DNA of 64,000 nucleotides from Strix aluco. Its lineage: Eukaryota > Chordata > Aves > Strigiformes > Strigidae. Below the pieces are notes generated by a model. It made no database searches, was not told where the DNA came from, and was given only the letters and a program-made list of their open reading frames with translations. The stretch lies in NCBI RefSeq assembly GCF_031877795.1, contig NC_133955.1, positions 3,224,001 through 3,288,000 of the forward strand, given 5' to 3'. The translations under genes were made by a program, and so were the position numbers. Shown here piece after piece: positions 1 to 39,931 of the stretch (position 1 is the first letter of the stretch; every line of letters starts with the position of its first letter).

Positions 1-317
1 TTGGCGTACTTACCTTTTCTCTGAAGCGTTATGCCAAGTTACTGGCATGTCGTGTTTCTGATGTGGATGCTGCCTGTTGGGAGCAGTGATCCCCGACAGA
101 AGCGTGTTGTGCCACCTGTGATCAGTGCGTCTCACCCCACGGGCTTGGAGCTGCTTGCCCAGCATTTGCCTTTCTGACTGCAGGAGAAAAATAACTTGAT
201 GATTTGGGGGAGAAAATTGGATGGACAACAGGAGAGAGGGGACTGTGATTGCTTATTGCTGCAGCCCCTGGGATCATTACTTGATGTGAAGCCTCCCTGT
301 CACTTGTAAAGGCATAA

Positions 318-12423
<12,106 letters not shown>

Positions 12424-13857
12424 GAAGGAAGGGGCGTGGGAAGAAGGTAAAGCCGGGCTGCTCGCAGCGTTGAAGCGTTGCATGCCAGCTCGGGCTGGCT
12501 TGGCCTGTCGCCTCACTAACGCTCCCTCTTTTCTTTTCAGTGTTGTTTTTTTTTTTTTTATGATGTGGCGTTTTGAGAACCAGACTCTTTGCTGCCTCGT
12601 GGGGACAGCTGCAAGCATGAACAGGACCAGGGAAACGAAAACAGCATGCAGAATCATTGCATTCTTTAGCACAATCTTCTGTATTAGGGACCTTTTTATT
12701 GATATGGGATGTTGAAGTTAGGTCAAGATGGAACAACTGTTAGTGTGACTAGATCATCCTGGCGTCGTTTGGATGGTGTAATCTCAAATGTGTACAGCTG
12801 TTGTGAAGTTGAGGTGCTGGATTCCAGACCTTCGATATGTAGCTTTCTCTCTTTCTTTGGTTAACAAGCCACCACTAGTCTGTTTTTAAGGTTTTTCCAT
12901 CAAGAAAACTATAACTTTACTAAATTTTATTTCTTTATTTGCAAACAAATCTTGTTTTAAAAATAAAAAAACAACAAAAAAAAAATATCACTTAACTATG
13001 CACATGTGACCAGATCATGCAGAAAGTATTCCTCTTAGCAGGAACTCTTTGTTTTTAACACTTGGTATGGTCAGGATTTAATATTTCTGCAACTACTTAA
13101 AGGATCCTTAGAGCTCTTACGGCGGTAGCTTCGGCTTCTTGGGGTGTGTAATTTGTTACCATCCTGCTACCACAAGGCTTTCAAAAGAAGTTTCTGCAGC
13201 GGGATGAGCGAGTTTTTAGCTTACGGTTAGGGGTGACCCTGCTTTCTGCTGATGGCTACACAGAGATTCCTTGTGTGGGGTGAGCGTGAAGCTTGGGTCA
13301 GCGTGTACCCAGGCTGCGTCCCTCGGAGACGAAAGGCTGAGCTCCAGACTGGATGGGACACGCGTGCTGCTACAGAGCTACTCAGTCAACCACTCTAATT
13401 CTTGTGCATTTTTGGTCTAAACCGGTGGGCAATTTTGTAAAGGGTGCACCTTGTTCTGCATTTACCATGGCCTTTTCTGTTCAGAGACTCCTAAACTGTA
13501 TTGACGAGCATGCCTTTACTTTGTATATGTGGTGCCAAATTCCTGTTTGCCATTGTTTTTACTGTAGCAATGTTCATAACCAGTCAGTACATTCCTTTGC
13601 TGAACCATTGCATCGAGACTCTTTTTCCCAGTTTGTCATGTGTACAGTTTCAATCTGTTATAGTTGTTGGCAGTATTAAAATGGTGAGTAAACAGTTTAG
13701 CCTTTTCTCTGGTTTTATTCTGAATTTTATCCAGGAGCGTCGTGTCGTCGTGTCCCCCCCCCCCCTTTTTGTGCTTGGCTGGAGAAGGAAGGTAAACGCT
13801 TCCCTGGGAAATGGGTGTGATAAATGGGTGTAAATAAAGGTTCCTCATGCTTTTATC
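12424..13857 (+). other. GNAI3: GNAI3 3' UTR with a probable 94-bp intron and three poly(A) signals
   Basis: Twenty-three bases after the stop codon there is a donor (GAAG/GTAAAG, GT at 12447). A matching acceptor, TTCTTTTCAG, ends at 12540, preceded by a near-ideal branch sequence CTCACTAAC (12510-12520 region). Mammalian GNAI3 is also reported, from memory, to have a non-coding last exon. Possible poly(A) signals are AATAAA at 12962-12967 (in an A-rich stretch), ATTAAA at 13675-13680 and AATAAA at 13833-13838. The last fits the far end of the transcript. Their relative use cannot be told from sequence. Confidence 0.7.
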
Positions 13858-14390
13858 CCCCACGCCTGTCGCTGCTCTCTGTGCAGCCAGTCCTGCAGCT
13901 CCCGAAGCTGCGCTGGCACAGACGGAGGACGACCGGCGTCCCGGCCCTCATCAGCCTTATTGGCAGATGGTTCCTTTGCTGCTTATTTATAGCCCAAGTC
14001 TCGCTGCCTCTCTTGAACCTGATGGGAAAATGACTGCTCTGGATGCCCTTACGTCATGTCAATGTAACCCGTTTCGAAGAAATACAGAATGAAATACTCG
14101 AGGGATGCTTGTGGGTGCTGTAAATGGCTACACACACACACACACACCCCTCCCCGGTGTCTGCTGCCTGTCTGCTCCGCAGCTACAAGTGTATTTCTGT
14201 TCTGGAGCCTTTCCCAAGCTGCCTTGAGCTCTGACTGCCTGACAGTTCCCTTCTCGCCAGCCTTGAGGCTTTACTACAGCTTCTTGCTAAGGCATTTTAA
14301 ACAAATTCATGCAAAACCCCTCCAGAATTGGATTGCAACAGCGTGGTGCTCCCTGACCGGTGCTGGAGCTGCACTATGGGCCTGGCCCTG
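13858..14390. other. GNAI3-GNAT2 intergenic DNA, with an (AC)n microsatellite
   Basis: This is non-coding DNA after the last GNAI3 poly(A) signal. It contains a short dinucleotide run (ACAC...) at 14130-14147. Nothing else was recognised. Confidence 0.6.
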
Positions 14391-14396
14391 CAGAGT

Positions 14397-15129
14397 CCCA
14401 GAATCATTCAGGTTGGAAAAGCCCCTCGGATTCATCGAGTCCAACCCTCAGCCCGACTCTACAAAGTTCTCCCCTACCCCACATCCCCCCACAGCTCATC
14501 CAAACGACCCTTAAACACACCCAGGGATGGGGACTCCACCCCCTCCCTGGGCAGCCTATTCCACTCTCTGACCACTCTTTCTGGGAAACATTTTTTTCCT
14601 CATGTCCAGCCTGACCCTCCCCTGTTGCAGTTTAAAGCCGTTCCCTCTTGTTCTGTCACTAATTCCCTGGGAGAAGAGACCAGCACCAACCTCTCCACAA
14701 CGTCCTTTCAGGGAGCTGTAGAGAGTGATGAGTCTCCCCTCCCCTTCTCCTCCTCACACTGAACAGTCCCAGCTCCTTCAATGGCTCCTCACAGGATTTA
14801 TTCTCCAGGCCCTTCCCCAGCTCGTTGCCCTCCTCTGCCCTCGCTCCAGCCCCTCGAGATCTCTCTCGGATTGAGGTGCCCAAACCTGGACACAACCCTC
14901 CAGGTGTGGCCTCACCAGTGCAGAGCACAGGGGGACTGTCACCTCCCTGCTTCTGCTGGTCACACTATTTCTAACACAAGCCAGGATGCCGTTGGCTTTC
15001 TTGGCCACCTGGGCACACTGCTGGCTCATGGTCAGCTGCTTGTCAATGAGAACCCCCAGATCCTTCTCTTCCACACAGCTCCAGCCACACCTCCCCGAGC
15101 CTGTAGCCATGCAGGGGGTTGTTGTGGCT
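14397..15129 (-). mobile_element. CR1 LINE fragment, subfamily A
   Basis: Antisense relative to the window. It begins CCCAGAATCATTCAGGTTGG and continues through the same subfamily A body as the 10.45-kb copy, extending further towards the LINE 5' side to GGGGGTTGTTGTGGC. It lies in the spacer between the convergent genes GNAI3 and GNAT2. Confidence 0.93.
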
Positions 15130-17497
15130 GCAAATCCTGCCCGGCTGGCAGGGGGCTTTGGTCGGGAAGGTTTTGTGGTTCACAGTGGCCCCGGGCACCT
15201 CCTGCTGCCCAGGAGGCTGGTGGTGGCCTCACTCCCCTGGTTGATCTTGGTGGGAGATCCGAGTGCGGAATGAATGCAGGGAATGTCAAATAATCCTCGA
15301 TCCAAGCTCTCGGGCACAGGAACGGGGCTTAGGAACAGTCATCACGGAGAAATCCAAGTGGGAGAAATGATAGACAGCCGTGTCATGCCTATTTCTTTAT
15401 TTTGTTTTTCCTACAGTTAAACGAAGCTGCGTGTGTGATCTCTGCAGTAAACAGTGCGAGGATACAGGACGCATCTACAGATTTATTTACAAACAGTAGA
15501 GAGCAAATACAGCTCTAAACAGCTGAATGAAAATCTTTCAAGTAACCATTTCCTCTTTCTCCAGCCCATTTCTGTAGGCGTGCTTGCCTCCCCCAGACCC
15601 TCCTGCACGTGCTCCTGCCTGCTCCTGCCTCTGCTTGCCCACCCTCGGCTCCATCCTGGGCTGTGCTTTGGGGAGAAATTCAGCTCTTAGGGCACAAAAC
15701 CCCCCTTATTTCTCCTGCCAAAGGACAGGTTGGGTCCCAGGCGTGACTCACAGCTCACCCAGCCTCCACCTTCCCCCGAAACTCCTGCTTCGATGAATTC
15801 CGCTTTGATAAAAGGGAAGAAAGGGGCTGCAGAGGGGAGGAGTGCCCGGCCCTCTCTGCTGCCTCTCCCCGAGCACGCTGCCCTGCCCGCCTGCGCCGGG
15901 GGACGATGCTTTCATACTAATTTTTCTGGCAGGTGTACCAGGGACCGTGTGCTCTTTGGTGTCAAACCACTCCAGATCTCATTTATAAACGCTGCCTTTC
16001 AGGCACTGCAGAGCGCGAGGTTTTCTTTTTTTTTTTTTTTTAAAAAAAAAAAAGAGGAAATGGCCACAAAAGGGAGCTGGAAGTTCAGCTTCAGCCCCAT
16101 CCTATTTTGGGCTTGAAAGGAGGTGGCGTGGTTGGGCAGGTCGTAGAAAAAGTGGGCTCCGAGTAACTTTTATTTTTTGGTTCATCCTTTTGGCTCTGCT
16201 CAGCAGAACGGCGCTGTGAAACTGAAGTCTTTTCTAGCAGGAAGGAAGAAAGAAGAGGGGGTTAAAGGCTTTCAAACAACGCAGCCACGGTTGTAAGCGC
16301 AGGCAGGGTGGTTTTAGACAAGCAACTTTTCATTGCACCGAACTGGGTGATGGAAAAAAAACTTCATTGCCCTAAAATCCTCTGACCCAGGCACGGCACA
16401 AGAAGCCTGGAGCGTTGCACTTGTATTCCCTCGCTGATCAACCCCTCCAGCTCTTGCTGCTGCCTGCAACCTCGGGAGCAGGCAGGGCCTCCTGTGCTGC
16501 CGTGGCACACAGTATTTATATTTTCCTTGGTGCTAGAAGCGGGTTCACACTCAAAGGCTGCCGAGTGCTCTGCTTAGAAAGCAGCTTTGTTCACAGCACA
16601 ATGCAGAGCTGGCGGCCAAGGCTGCACCCCCCGTCCTGCCGCAGCCTGCCTCTGCCTGCAGGGAAGCTGCCTGCCTGCTTTATTTTTTTTTTTTTTTCTT
16701 GCTTCTCTATTAATGTTCAGGGACAAGGGAAACGCTGGAGGTTCCCTGAAGAACAAAGCGTCGAAGCTGGTGGTTGGGAGCTGCTCAGAAAGCGGGGAGA
16801 GGGGAAGGAGTTCCCACCGCTGCTCAGGCTAGCGGGCAAACGCAGGTGTAAGAATTAGGGTTATAAATCCTAATTAAACCTTCACGGTGACGAGCTAAAA
16901 GGCCAGCTGCAGCAGAGCACGGCCTGGGATTCCCGTGCCATCTCCCTGCTGCACTTGAGTGTCACTCGGGTTGTCCCCACGGGGCCAAGGCTGCGTGACA
17001 GCCTCCCCGGCCGGGCTGCAAACCAACACGGCACCACTGACCCTGTTGTGGCAACAGGAGGCCCCGAGATAAAATGATTTGATCTTGCTCAGGTGCATAA
17101 TTTGGGCTACAATCTGCTGTTTTCCTCTCTCTCCGCACGCAAGTGAAGCGCTCTGGCGACGCGAGTTCAACGTAACAACTGGGCTGAGCCCACGCTGCTG
17201 TGGGATGGGAATTGGATCCCCCCCCCAGAGGTCTGCAGGGGGATGCTGCCCTCCCCCAGGGCTGGTGGGACCCCAAACCCCCTGGTCCTCGCTCATCCCA
17301 GCTCATCCTCCCCTCCCCTGCTCTGCAGGCTGGGATTTCCAGACCCTGTTTGATGGCAAAGCCTGGGGGCACCCACGTCCCATCACCCTGCAGAGCAGGA
17401 TGGAGCAGACTCTGCTGCACCCCCATCCCCCCTCCCCTTCCCCAGCCCTTTTTTTGTGGTTAAACAACTGTTTCTCAGGTACCTGCCACCCAGATGC
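15130..17497. other. Intergenic / GNAT2 3' flank
   Basis: No gene is recognised. An A/T homopolymer block lies at 16023-16052. On the minus strand, AATAAA appears at 15396-15401 and at 16679-16684, next to a long A-run. Either could end GNAT2 transcripts, but both are far from the stop at 17498 and unproven. The rest is unassigned. Confidence 0.5.
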
Positions 17498-23830
<6,333 letters not shown>

Positions 23831-25800
23831 CTCACTGGGGGGGGGGGAAAGACGGAGCATCTCGGGGAGGTGGGCACGGGGCTTTACGTAAGGGGGCAGG
23901 CGGTGTGACACCCTCTGCCCGCGGGGGATGGGGACACCCTGTGTCCCCCGGGATGGCTCAGGAGGGGGTTTGGGGCACCCCCCCGAGTCCGTGGGCTGTG
24001 TCCCCCCATGTGCTGGGTTGGCACTGGGGATGGGGTCAGCCCCCAGCTTGTGTCCCCCCCACCCGGGGGGTCCCTGGGTGCTGCGGGGGTGGTGGCAGGG
24101 GGGACGGGGGCACTGGGGGATTCCTCCTGTGGAGGAAAGGGAGCTAATTACCCCGGGTGGGTAACGAGCCCCCCTAATCCTGCCCTGCTGGGTGCTGCCC
24201 CTCGCCCTCCTGCTGCCTAAGCTCTTTAATGGGATCGTGCGCTCAGCCTTCCTCCTCCTCCTCCTCCCCCTGGGCTCAGCACCCCCCTCCCCAGCCCAGC
24301 ACCCGTCCCCCAGGCCAGCAGGACCACAGCGTCCCCCCACACCCCGGGGGGCAGGTGGGTGCTCCCACCCCATCCTGCCAGGGCTGATTTTGGGTGCAGA
24401 GGTGACCCCTTGGGGGGGGACACACCGGTAGCCCCAGGTTGGGGTGTCAGGTCCCCCCAAAGGTGCTGCAGGTCCCCGGTGTTTGGGTTTAAGATCCCCT
24501 AAATCCCTGCACCCCACAGGGTCACTGGGATCTTTATGTCCCCTTACTGGTGTCCCCATATCCCACCTGGCGTGTCCCCCCTCAAGCTCCCCCCCCGCGC
24601 CATCCCTGCCAGCCACCGTGGAGTGGGGACAGTCTGTCCCCGCTGTCCCCGCGGACACAAAGCCCCTTCTGAGCCTCTAATGAACTCGGCGCTAATGAAG
24701 GGGGTCCAATTAAAATACCAACTCCCCCACCCGGTGTCACAGGGAGGGGACGGACGGTGCTGGGGAGGGGACACAGCTTTTGCCCATAGCCCACACCTCA
24801 GGCTGGGGGTCCCCACTGTCCCTCCCCTCCCCCATGGCTGTTGTGCCCCCCCCAGCCTGGCACAGAGGTGGCCCTGATGGGTGGTGTCACCTCGTTGTCC
24901 CCTTTTCCCCCTCTGTGGGACAGCGGGATGGGGTGGGGGACACGGGGGGGGGGGGACAGGCCCTGGCGGGTGACATTCCCTCCGCTCCAGCAGTGGCTAA
25001 AAATACCCCCCCGCTCCGGTGCAGGATTAGGGGACTCGCCCGGGTGCTCGGTGGGGACACAGCCCCGCACCCACCCAAACGCCTCCCCAGCACCCACCCG
25101 AACCCATCCCCGTCCCTCCAGGCCGCGGCACCGGGGGCCACCGGCGCAGGTAGGGACACGCGGGGATCGGGGACACACGCGCAAGGATGTGACACCCCCG
25201 ACACCCCCACAGCTGGGTCCTGCTTCTGGGGTGAGGGGGGGGGGGTCCCCTGTATGATGGTGCCTCCAACTTGGCTGGCGGGTAAGGGGGGGTTGGGGGG
25301 GGCTGTGGGGGTCACGCCCTGTGCTGTTACCCCACGGGGACATGCTGAGGCCCCCCGGCCCCCCCTTGCAGGATCGGGGAGGGGGCTGGTGATGGAGTGT
25401 GAGTCCCCTCTTTTGGGGTGCGGTACCCCACCCCCCTCGGGGGGGGGTGATGCCCTATTTTGGGGGGTACAGGCTCTTTTTGGGGGGGTACAATGTCTAA
25501 GGGGGGGGGTGATGGTCCGTGCTGGGGGGCGCAGCGCCCACCCTGGGGAGGGGGGTGCCCGTCCCGGGTGTGGCGGGGGGTACGGAGCTGCTGCCGGGGG
25601 GGGGGGCCGCGGTACCCCGACTCTGACGGGGATGATGCCTGTCTCTGCGGGGGGGCGGGGAATAACACCCTGTCTTGGGGGGGTGGGGGGGGGCAATGCC
25701 TGTCTTGGGGGGGGGGGGGGGTGATACCCTGTTGCTGGAGGTGCCGCTGCCATTTTGGGGGGGGTCAATACCATCTCTCGGGGGGGTGAACGCCCCTCCT
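23831..25800. other. GNAT2-AMPD2 intergenic DNA
   Basis: Divergent spacer between the 5' ends of GNAT2 and AMPD2. It has many G-runs, especially 25440-25800, with potential for four-stranded G structures. A further CTAATCC (24174-24180) and TAATTA (24144-24149) occur here. No coding exon is recognised on either strand, despite long open frames of low-complexity GC-rich sequence. Confidence 0.6.
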
Positions 25801-25810
25801 GGACGGGGGG

Positions 25811-26278
25811 GTGTACGGTGCATGCCGGGGGGGGGGGGGCACGGCTGTCCCCAGCGGGGAGCGGGGAGCTCAGCACCGCATCCCCAGGGCGCACAGCACC
25901 CGTGCCGGAGCGAACCCCCCCCCCCCCGCCCTTCGCCCAGCGCCGCAGCAGGGCTGGTTGCTCCGACAACCTTCTTCCTCCTCCTCCTCCTCCTCCTCCT
26001 CGGCCACATCCTCCTCCCGCCCCATCCTCTTCCTCGGCCGCGGCTTCCGGCCGGGCTCCGCCGGGGACTTTGGTCCAGCCCCGGGTTTCCTGCATCAATC
26101 ATCAACCAGGGGAGGGAGCGGCAGCCATCGCCCGGCCCTGCCGCCCTGCTGCCGTAAGAGTCCCCGCGGGGCCCCCCCCGCCGCCGCCGCCGCCACCCCC
26201 GCGCCCGTCACCCTCCCCCTGTCCCTCGCCACCACCATCGCCACCACCATCGCCACCCCCGTCACCCCAGGAGCCGCC
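25811..26278 (+). promoter_or_regulatory. AMPD2: AMPD2 GC-rich 5' region; open in frame with the start codon
   Basis: CpG-rich sequence with (TCC)n near 25980-26000 leads to the AMPD2 ATG at 26279. The frame of that ATG stays open back to 25811. Part of this stretch reads GFLHQSSTRGGSG, resembling the alternative N-terminus of human AMPD2 (CFLHQSLPLGAG, from memory). It may therefore be 5' UTR for the short isoform and coding for a longer one. No TATA box is seen. Confidence 0.45.
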
Positions 26279-35797
<9,519 letters not shown>

Positions 35798-36745
35798 TTC
35801 CACCCCCCGCCACCTCCCCGGGCTCCGGTGGGGACCCCTCTGTCACCCCGCATCCCTCCAGGGCTTTGCCGCCGTCCCCCTCCTGCTACCTCCCGCCCTG
35901 GGCAGGGGACGCTCCCCGCTGCTGTCCCCAGCGCCCCGCCGGTGCCACCGTGGCGGTCGGGGTCTGCTGGGTTCTCTCCGTTTCTTGTTTTTTTTGTTTT
36001 TTTTTTTTTGTTTGTTTGGTTTTTTTGTCCGTTTTTTGTTTTTTTTTTTTTTTTTTTCTTTAACGGGTGTCTCCTTGCCAGGCTTGGTGGCATGGGGACG
36101 AGGCTACAGGAGGTGACATGAGTGCAGGCACAGCCGGGGGGGTCCTGGCTTCACCTCCCGGGCTCAGGCCATGGTGACAGGTCAGGGGACATCGGTGCCA
36201 GGCATGGGGTCGTTGTAGGGGACCCAGCCCGGGAGCAGGGCCCGGGTCCTGATGCTTTTTAAACACCTGCCCCTCTCTCCGTCCACTTTCTCGCCCCGTG
36301 GGGACACACGGGGACACGCCACGCCGCACCCCAGGAACCCAAACCCGGGCTGTCTCGCACCCTCCCACGGGGGTGCCACATCGGTGGGGACACGGGGTCC
36401 TGGCTGGAGGGGACGGTGCCCGGTGGAGGATGGTCCATCCTCCTCGTCACTGCAGGGAGGAAGGCAAAGGGGCTGAGATGACGTGTGTCCCTGTCCCCCA
36501 CGCTCCCAGGAGCTGTTTGTGGCCCGGATCGGGCTGGATGAGGCTTCTCCCTTCCCGGTGGGGCGTTACCCCGTGTCCCCCCCGCCATCCTGGTCCTGTC
36601 TCCCCCCGTGGTCCGGAGCCGGCGGCCAACGCTCCCAGGAAAACATGATGGCGACTACAAAAAAAAAAAAAAAAAGTTAAAAAACAAAAAAACCAACCAA
36701 GCAACCAAGCATGAAAAATAAAGTATTTAAGTAAAACGCTGAGAT
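35798..36745 (+). other. AMPD2: AMPD2 3' UTR and poly(A) signal
   Basis: Non-coding sequence after the TGA (35795-35797). It contains T-rich runs (35987-36060), an A-run (36658-36675) and a canonical AATAAA at 36717-36722, the first good poly(A) signal after the gene. Confidence 0.75.
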
Positions 36746-37084
36746 TTAAGCGTGGTGGGGGGGAGGTATCGCAGTCCCAGAGGGAAACTGAGGCAGCAAG
36801 AGGGTGGCCCCCCCCAGATTGCCGCCGTAGGGACACCCCCCTGCCCCCGTGGCTTGGCTTTGGGGACGGGGTGTCCCCCCGGGTTGGTGGGTGCCTGGGG
36901 CTGCTCCTGAGCGGCGAGTGGCAGCCCCAGCGCTGGCCACGGGCCCAGCGAGATGCCCTGGCACCCTGCCTGCGCCCGGTCACGGGAGCGGGGAGGGGAA
37001 AGGGGAGGGTGCTGGGTGGGGGGGGTCAGCCCCTCCGTCCCAGTCCACGTCCGTGTCCCCGCAGAGCCGCAGCTGGGTGCCACC
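36746..37084 (+). other. AMPD2-GSTM spacer, GSTM promoter region
   Basis: Short GC-rich spacer with no recognised coding sequence. It must hold the promoter of the downstream GSTM gene, but I see no clear TATA or antioxidant-response element. Confidence 0.5.
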
Positions 37085-39866
37085 ATGGTGCTGATATTGG
37101 GGTACTGGGACATCCGTGGGGTGAGTGGGGATGGGGGGGAGGTGGGTGGCAATGCCTCACTGGGGGGGGGGGGAGAAATGGGGGGGTTCCACGGTGGGGG
37201 GATCCTGGGGGGGTGGGGAGCGCAAGGTGGGGGGTTGGTGGGTGCCAAAAAGTGGGTGCTGTGTGTGTCCCCCCCCCAGCTGGCCCACGCCATCCGCCTG
37301 CTGCTGGAGTACACGGGGACGCCCTACCAGGAGCGGCAGTACTGCCCCGGCCCAGGTGAGGGGGGCAAGTGGGGTGTCCCCCCCCCTCCATGTCCGTCCA
37401 TCCCCTCCGGGACCCTCCTCACCCCACTTTGTCCTGGATCAGAAACCTGCCAAAGGAGAATCACACCCCCCCTGCCCCCCGCAACACTTCTCAGGGTGAA
37501 AGTGCAGCCTGTCCTCTTGCCCCCCCCCCCCCCCCCCCCATCCTCCTCCTGCCCAGGTGTGGGGGGGGCACCTCTGCCCCCCACCCTGCCCTGGACCTTG
37601 GCCCCTGCTCAAGGTCCTCCTTTATCTACCCGGAGAGGGGGGGGGGAAGGTGGGGGCACACGTGGCTGCCCCTGGAGCAGAGCGGGGACCCCCCCACTGT
37701 GCACCCCGCTCCACCCGTGAATTTGCTGTGGGTGGGATGAGTGGGGATGGGGGGGGTCTGGTGGAGCCCCCCCCCCCTCCAACTCTCTGCCCCCCCGCCC
37801 CTCCAGCCCCTGACTTTGACCCGAGTGACTGGACCAACGAGAAGGAGAAACTGGGCCTCGACTTCCCCAATGTAGGTGGTGGATGGGGAATGGGGGGGGG
37901 GGTGTGGGGAGGGGGCTGGGGGGGCACCGGGGCTGACCCCCCCCCCTTCCCGCAGCTACCTTATCTCATCGACGGCCCCACCAAGCTGACGCAGAGCAAC
38001 GCCATCCTGCGCTACATCGCCCGCAAGCACAACATGGGTGAGTGATTTGGGGAGGGGGGGGGGGTCCCCAGGGTGGGGGCTGACGTCCCCCCCCCCCATC
38101 TCCTGCAGGCGGTGAGACAGAGGAGGAGCTGTGGCGCGTGGACGTGCTGCAGAACCAGCTCGTGGACTTGAGTAGGAGCTTCGCCCAGCTCTGCTACAGC
38201 CCCGACTTCGTGAGTACCCCCATGGCGGGGGGGGGCACAGGGGAAAGGACCCCCCCCCCCGGGGAGTCTCATCCCCAACTTTGGGGACATGGGGACAAGG
38301 GGAATCAAACCACAGGCAGCACAGGGAGTGCGTCGGGGTGCACCCCATGCCTGGGTGCAGTCAGGGGGTGATGCCCCTGGGTGCTGGGGGGGCTGGAGGG
38401 GGGGGGGGGGGGGAAACCCTCACCCCAACTCTGTGCCCCCCCCCGTGTAGGAGAAGCTGAAGGCGGCGTACCTGGAGCAGGTGCCGAAGAAGCTGCGGGA
38501 GCTGTCGCGGTTCCTGGGCTCCCGGCCGTGGTTTGCGGGGCAGAAGGTAAATGGGGGGTGCTGGGGGTTTTAGGGGGGGGTCGCTGTGAGGGCTGACCCC
38601 TCCCCCCCTTGTCGACCCCCCCCTCCCAGCTCACCTTCGTGGATTTTTTGGCCTACGACGTGCTGGACCTGCACCGCATGTTCGCCCCCGAGTGCCCCGA
38701 GCTGCAGGGCAACCTGGGCCAGTTCCTGCAGCGCTTCGAGGTGAGGGGGGACACCTGGGGACACCCCGGTGCCACCGGCCCTGTCCCTGACACTTCGGTG
38801 TCCCTGGTCCCACCCCTGGCACCTCAGTGTCCCCCAGCCCCATCCCCGATACCTTGGTGTCCACAGCCCCCTCCATATCCTTGAATCCCCAGTGTCCCCA
38901 TCCCTGTCACCCCGGTGTCCCCATCTCTGTCACCACCCCTGACACCCCAAAGTCCCTGTCCCCATTCCTGACACCCCAGTGTCCCTGTCCCCATCCCTGT
39001 TCCCAACACCCTGGTGCCCCCATCCCCATCCCTGACACCCTGGTGTCCCCATCTCCATGGCCACCCCTGACACCTTGATGTCCCTGTCCCCATTCCTGTC
39101 ACCCCAGTGTCCCCATCCCTGAACACCCCAGTGTCCCCATTCCTGACACCCCATTGCCCTCATCCCTGACACCCCGGTGCCCCCATTCCTGTCACTCCAG
39201 TGTCCCCATCCCCATCCCTGACACCCCAGTGTCCCCATCCCTGACACCCCAGTGTCCCCATCCCTGTCACCCCAGTGTCCCCATCCCCGTCACCCCAGTG
39301 TCCCCATCCCCATCCCTGACACCCCAGTATCCCCATCCCTGTCACCCCAGTGCCCCCATCCCCATCCCTGACACCCTGGTGTCCCCATCCCTGTCACCCC
39401 AGTGTCCCCATCCCCATCCCTGACACCCCAGTGTCCCCATCCCTGTCACCCCAGTGTCCCCGTCCCCATCCCTGACACCCCGGTGTCCCCATCCCTGTCA
39501 CCCCAGTGTCCCCATCCCCATCCCTGACACCCCAGTGTCCCCATCCCTGTCACCCCAGTGTCCCCGTCCCCATCCCTGACACCCCGGTGTCCCCATCCCT
39601 GTCACCCCAGTGTCCCCGTCCCCATCCCTGACACCCCAGTGTCCCCATCCCTGTCACCCCAGTGTCCCCATCCCCATCCCTGACACCCCGGTGTCCCCAT
39701 CCCTGTCACCCCAGTGTCCCCATCCCCATCCCTGACACCCCGGTGTCCCTGTCCCGTCTCCCCCCCGCAGGCGCTGGAGAAGATCTCTGCCTACATGAAG
39801 TCGGGGCGCTTCCTGAAGACCCCCGTTTTCTGGCGCACGGCGAAGTGGTGCAGCACCAAGGAGTGA
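37085..39866 (+). CDS. GSTM2: Mu-class glutathione S-transferase, GSTM2-like (complete, 8 exons)
   Basis: Exons are 37085-37120, 37280-37355, 37807-37871, 37956-38037, 38109-38209, 38451-38546, 38630-38740 and 39771-39866. Lengths 36/76/65/82/101/96/111/96 are the mu-class pattern and give 220 residues. This cytosolic dimeric enzyme joins glutathione to electrophiles. LGYWDIRG holds the catalytic Tyr; [12 protein letters not shown] marks the mu class; [15 protein letters not shown] holds the glutathione-binding Gln-Ser. The start has an ideal CCACCATGG. The sequence resembles the known chicken mu GST in [15 protein letters not shown] and ALEKISAYM (from memory). At the exon 4/5 junction it reads MGGETE, where relatives, including the next gene, have MCGETE. 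AATAAA lies at 39926-39931. No break seen. Confidence 0.93.
38765..39755. repeat. Minisatellite filling GSTM intron 7
   Basis: Tandem array of two alternating subunits, CCCTGACACCCCAGTGTCCC plus CAT and a longer form with CCCTGTCACCCCAG, making a higher-order unit of about 52 bp. It is diverged near 38770-39150 and nearly perfect from about 39200 on. It ends about 15 bp before exon 8, leaving only a short native acceptor region. Confidence 0.92.
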
Positions 39867-39931
39867 GCGGGGTGCCCCCCCCGCCCCGAGCCCCCCCCCC
39901 GAGCTCCCAGCCCCCTCCCCTGCAGAATAAA

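Noticed and set aside
15396-15401. GNAT2 poly(A) site
   Set aside because: The AATAAA is 2.1 kb past the stop, with no supporting downstream element seen. Mentioned only as a possibility.
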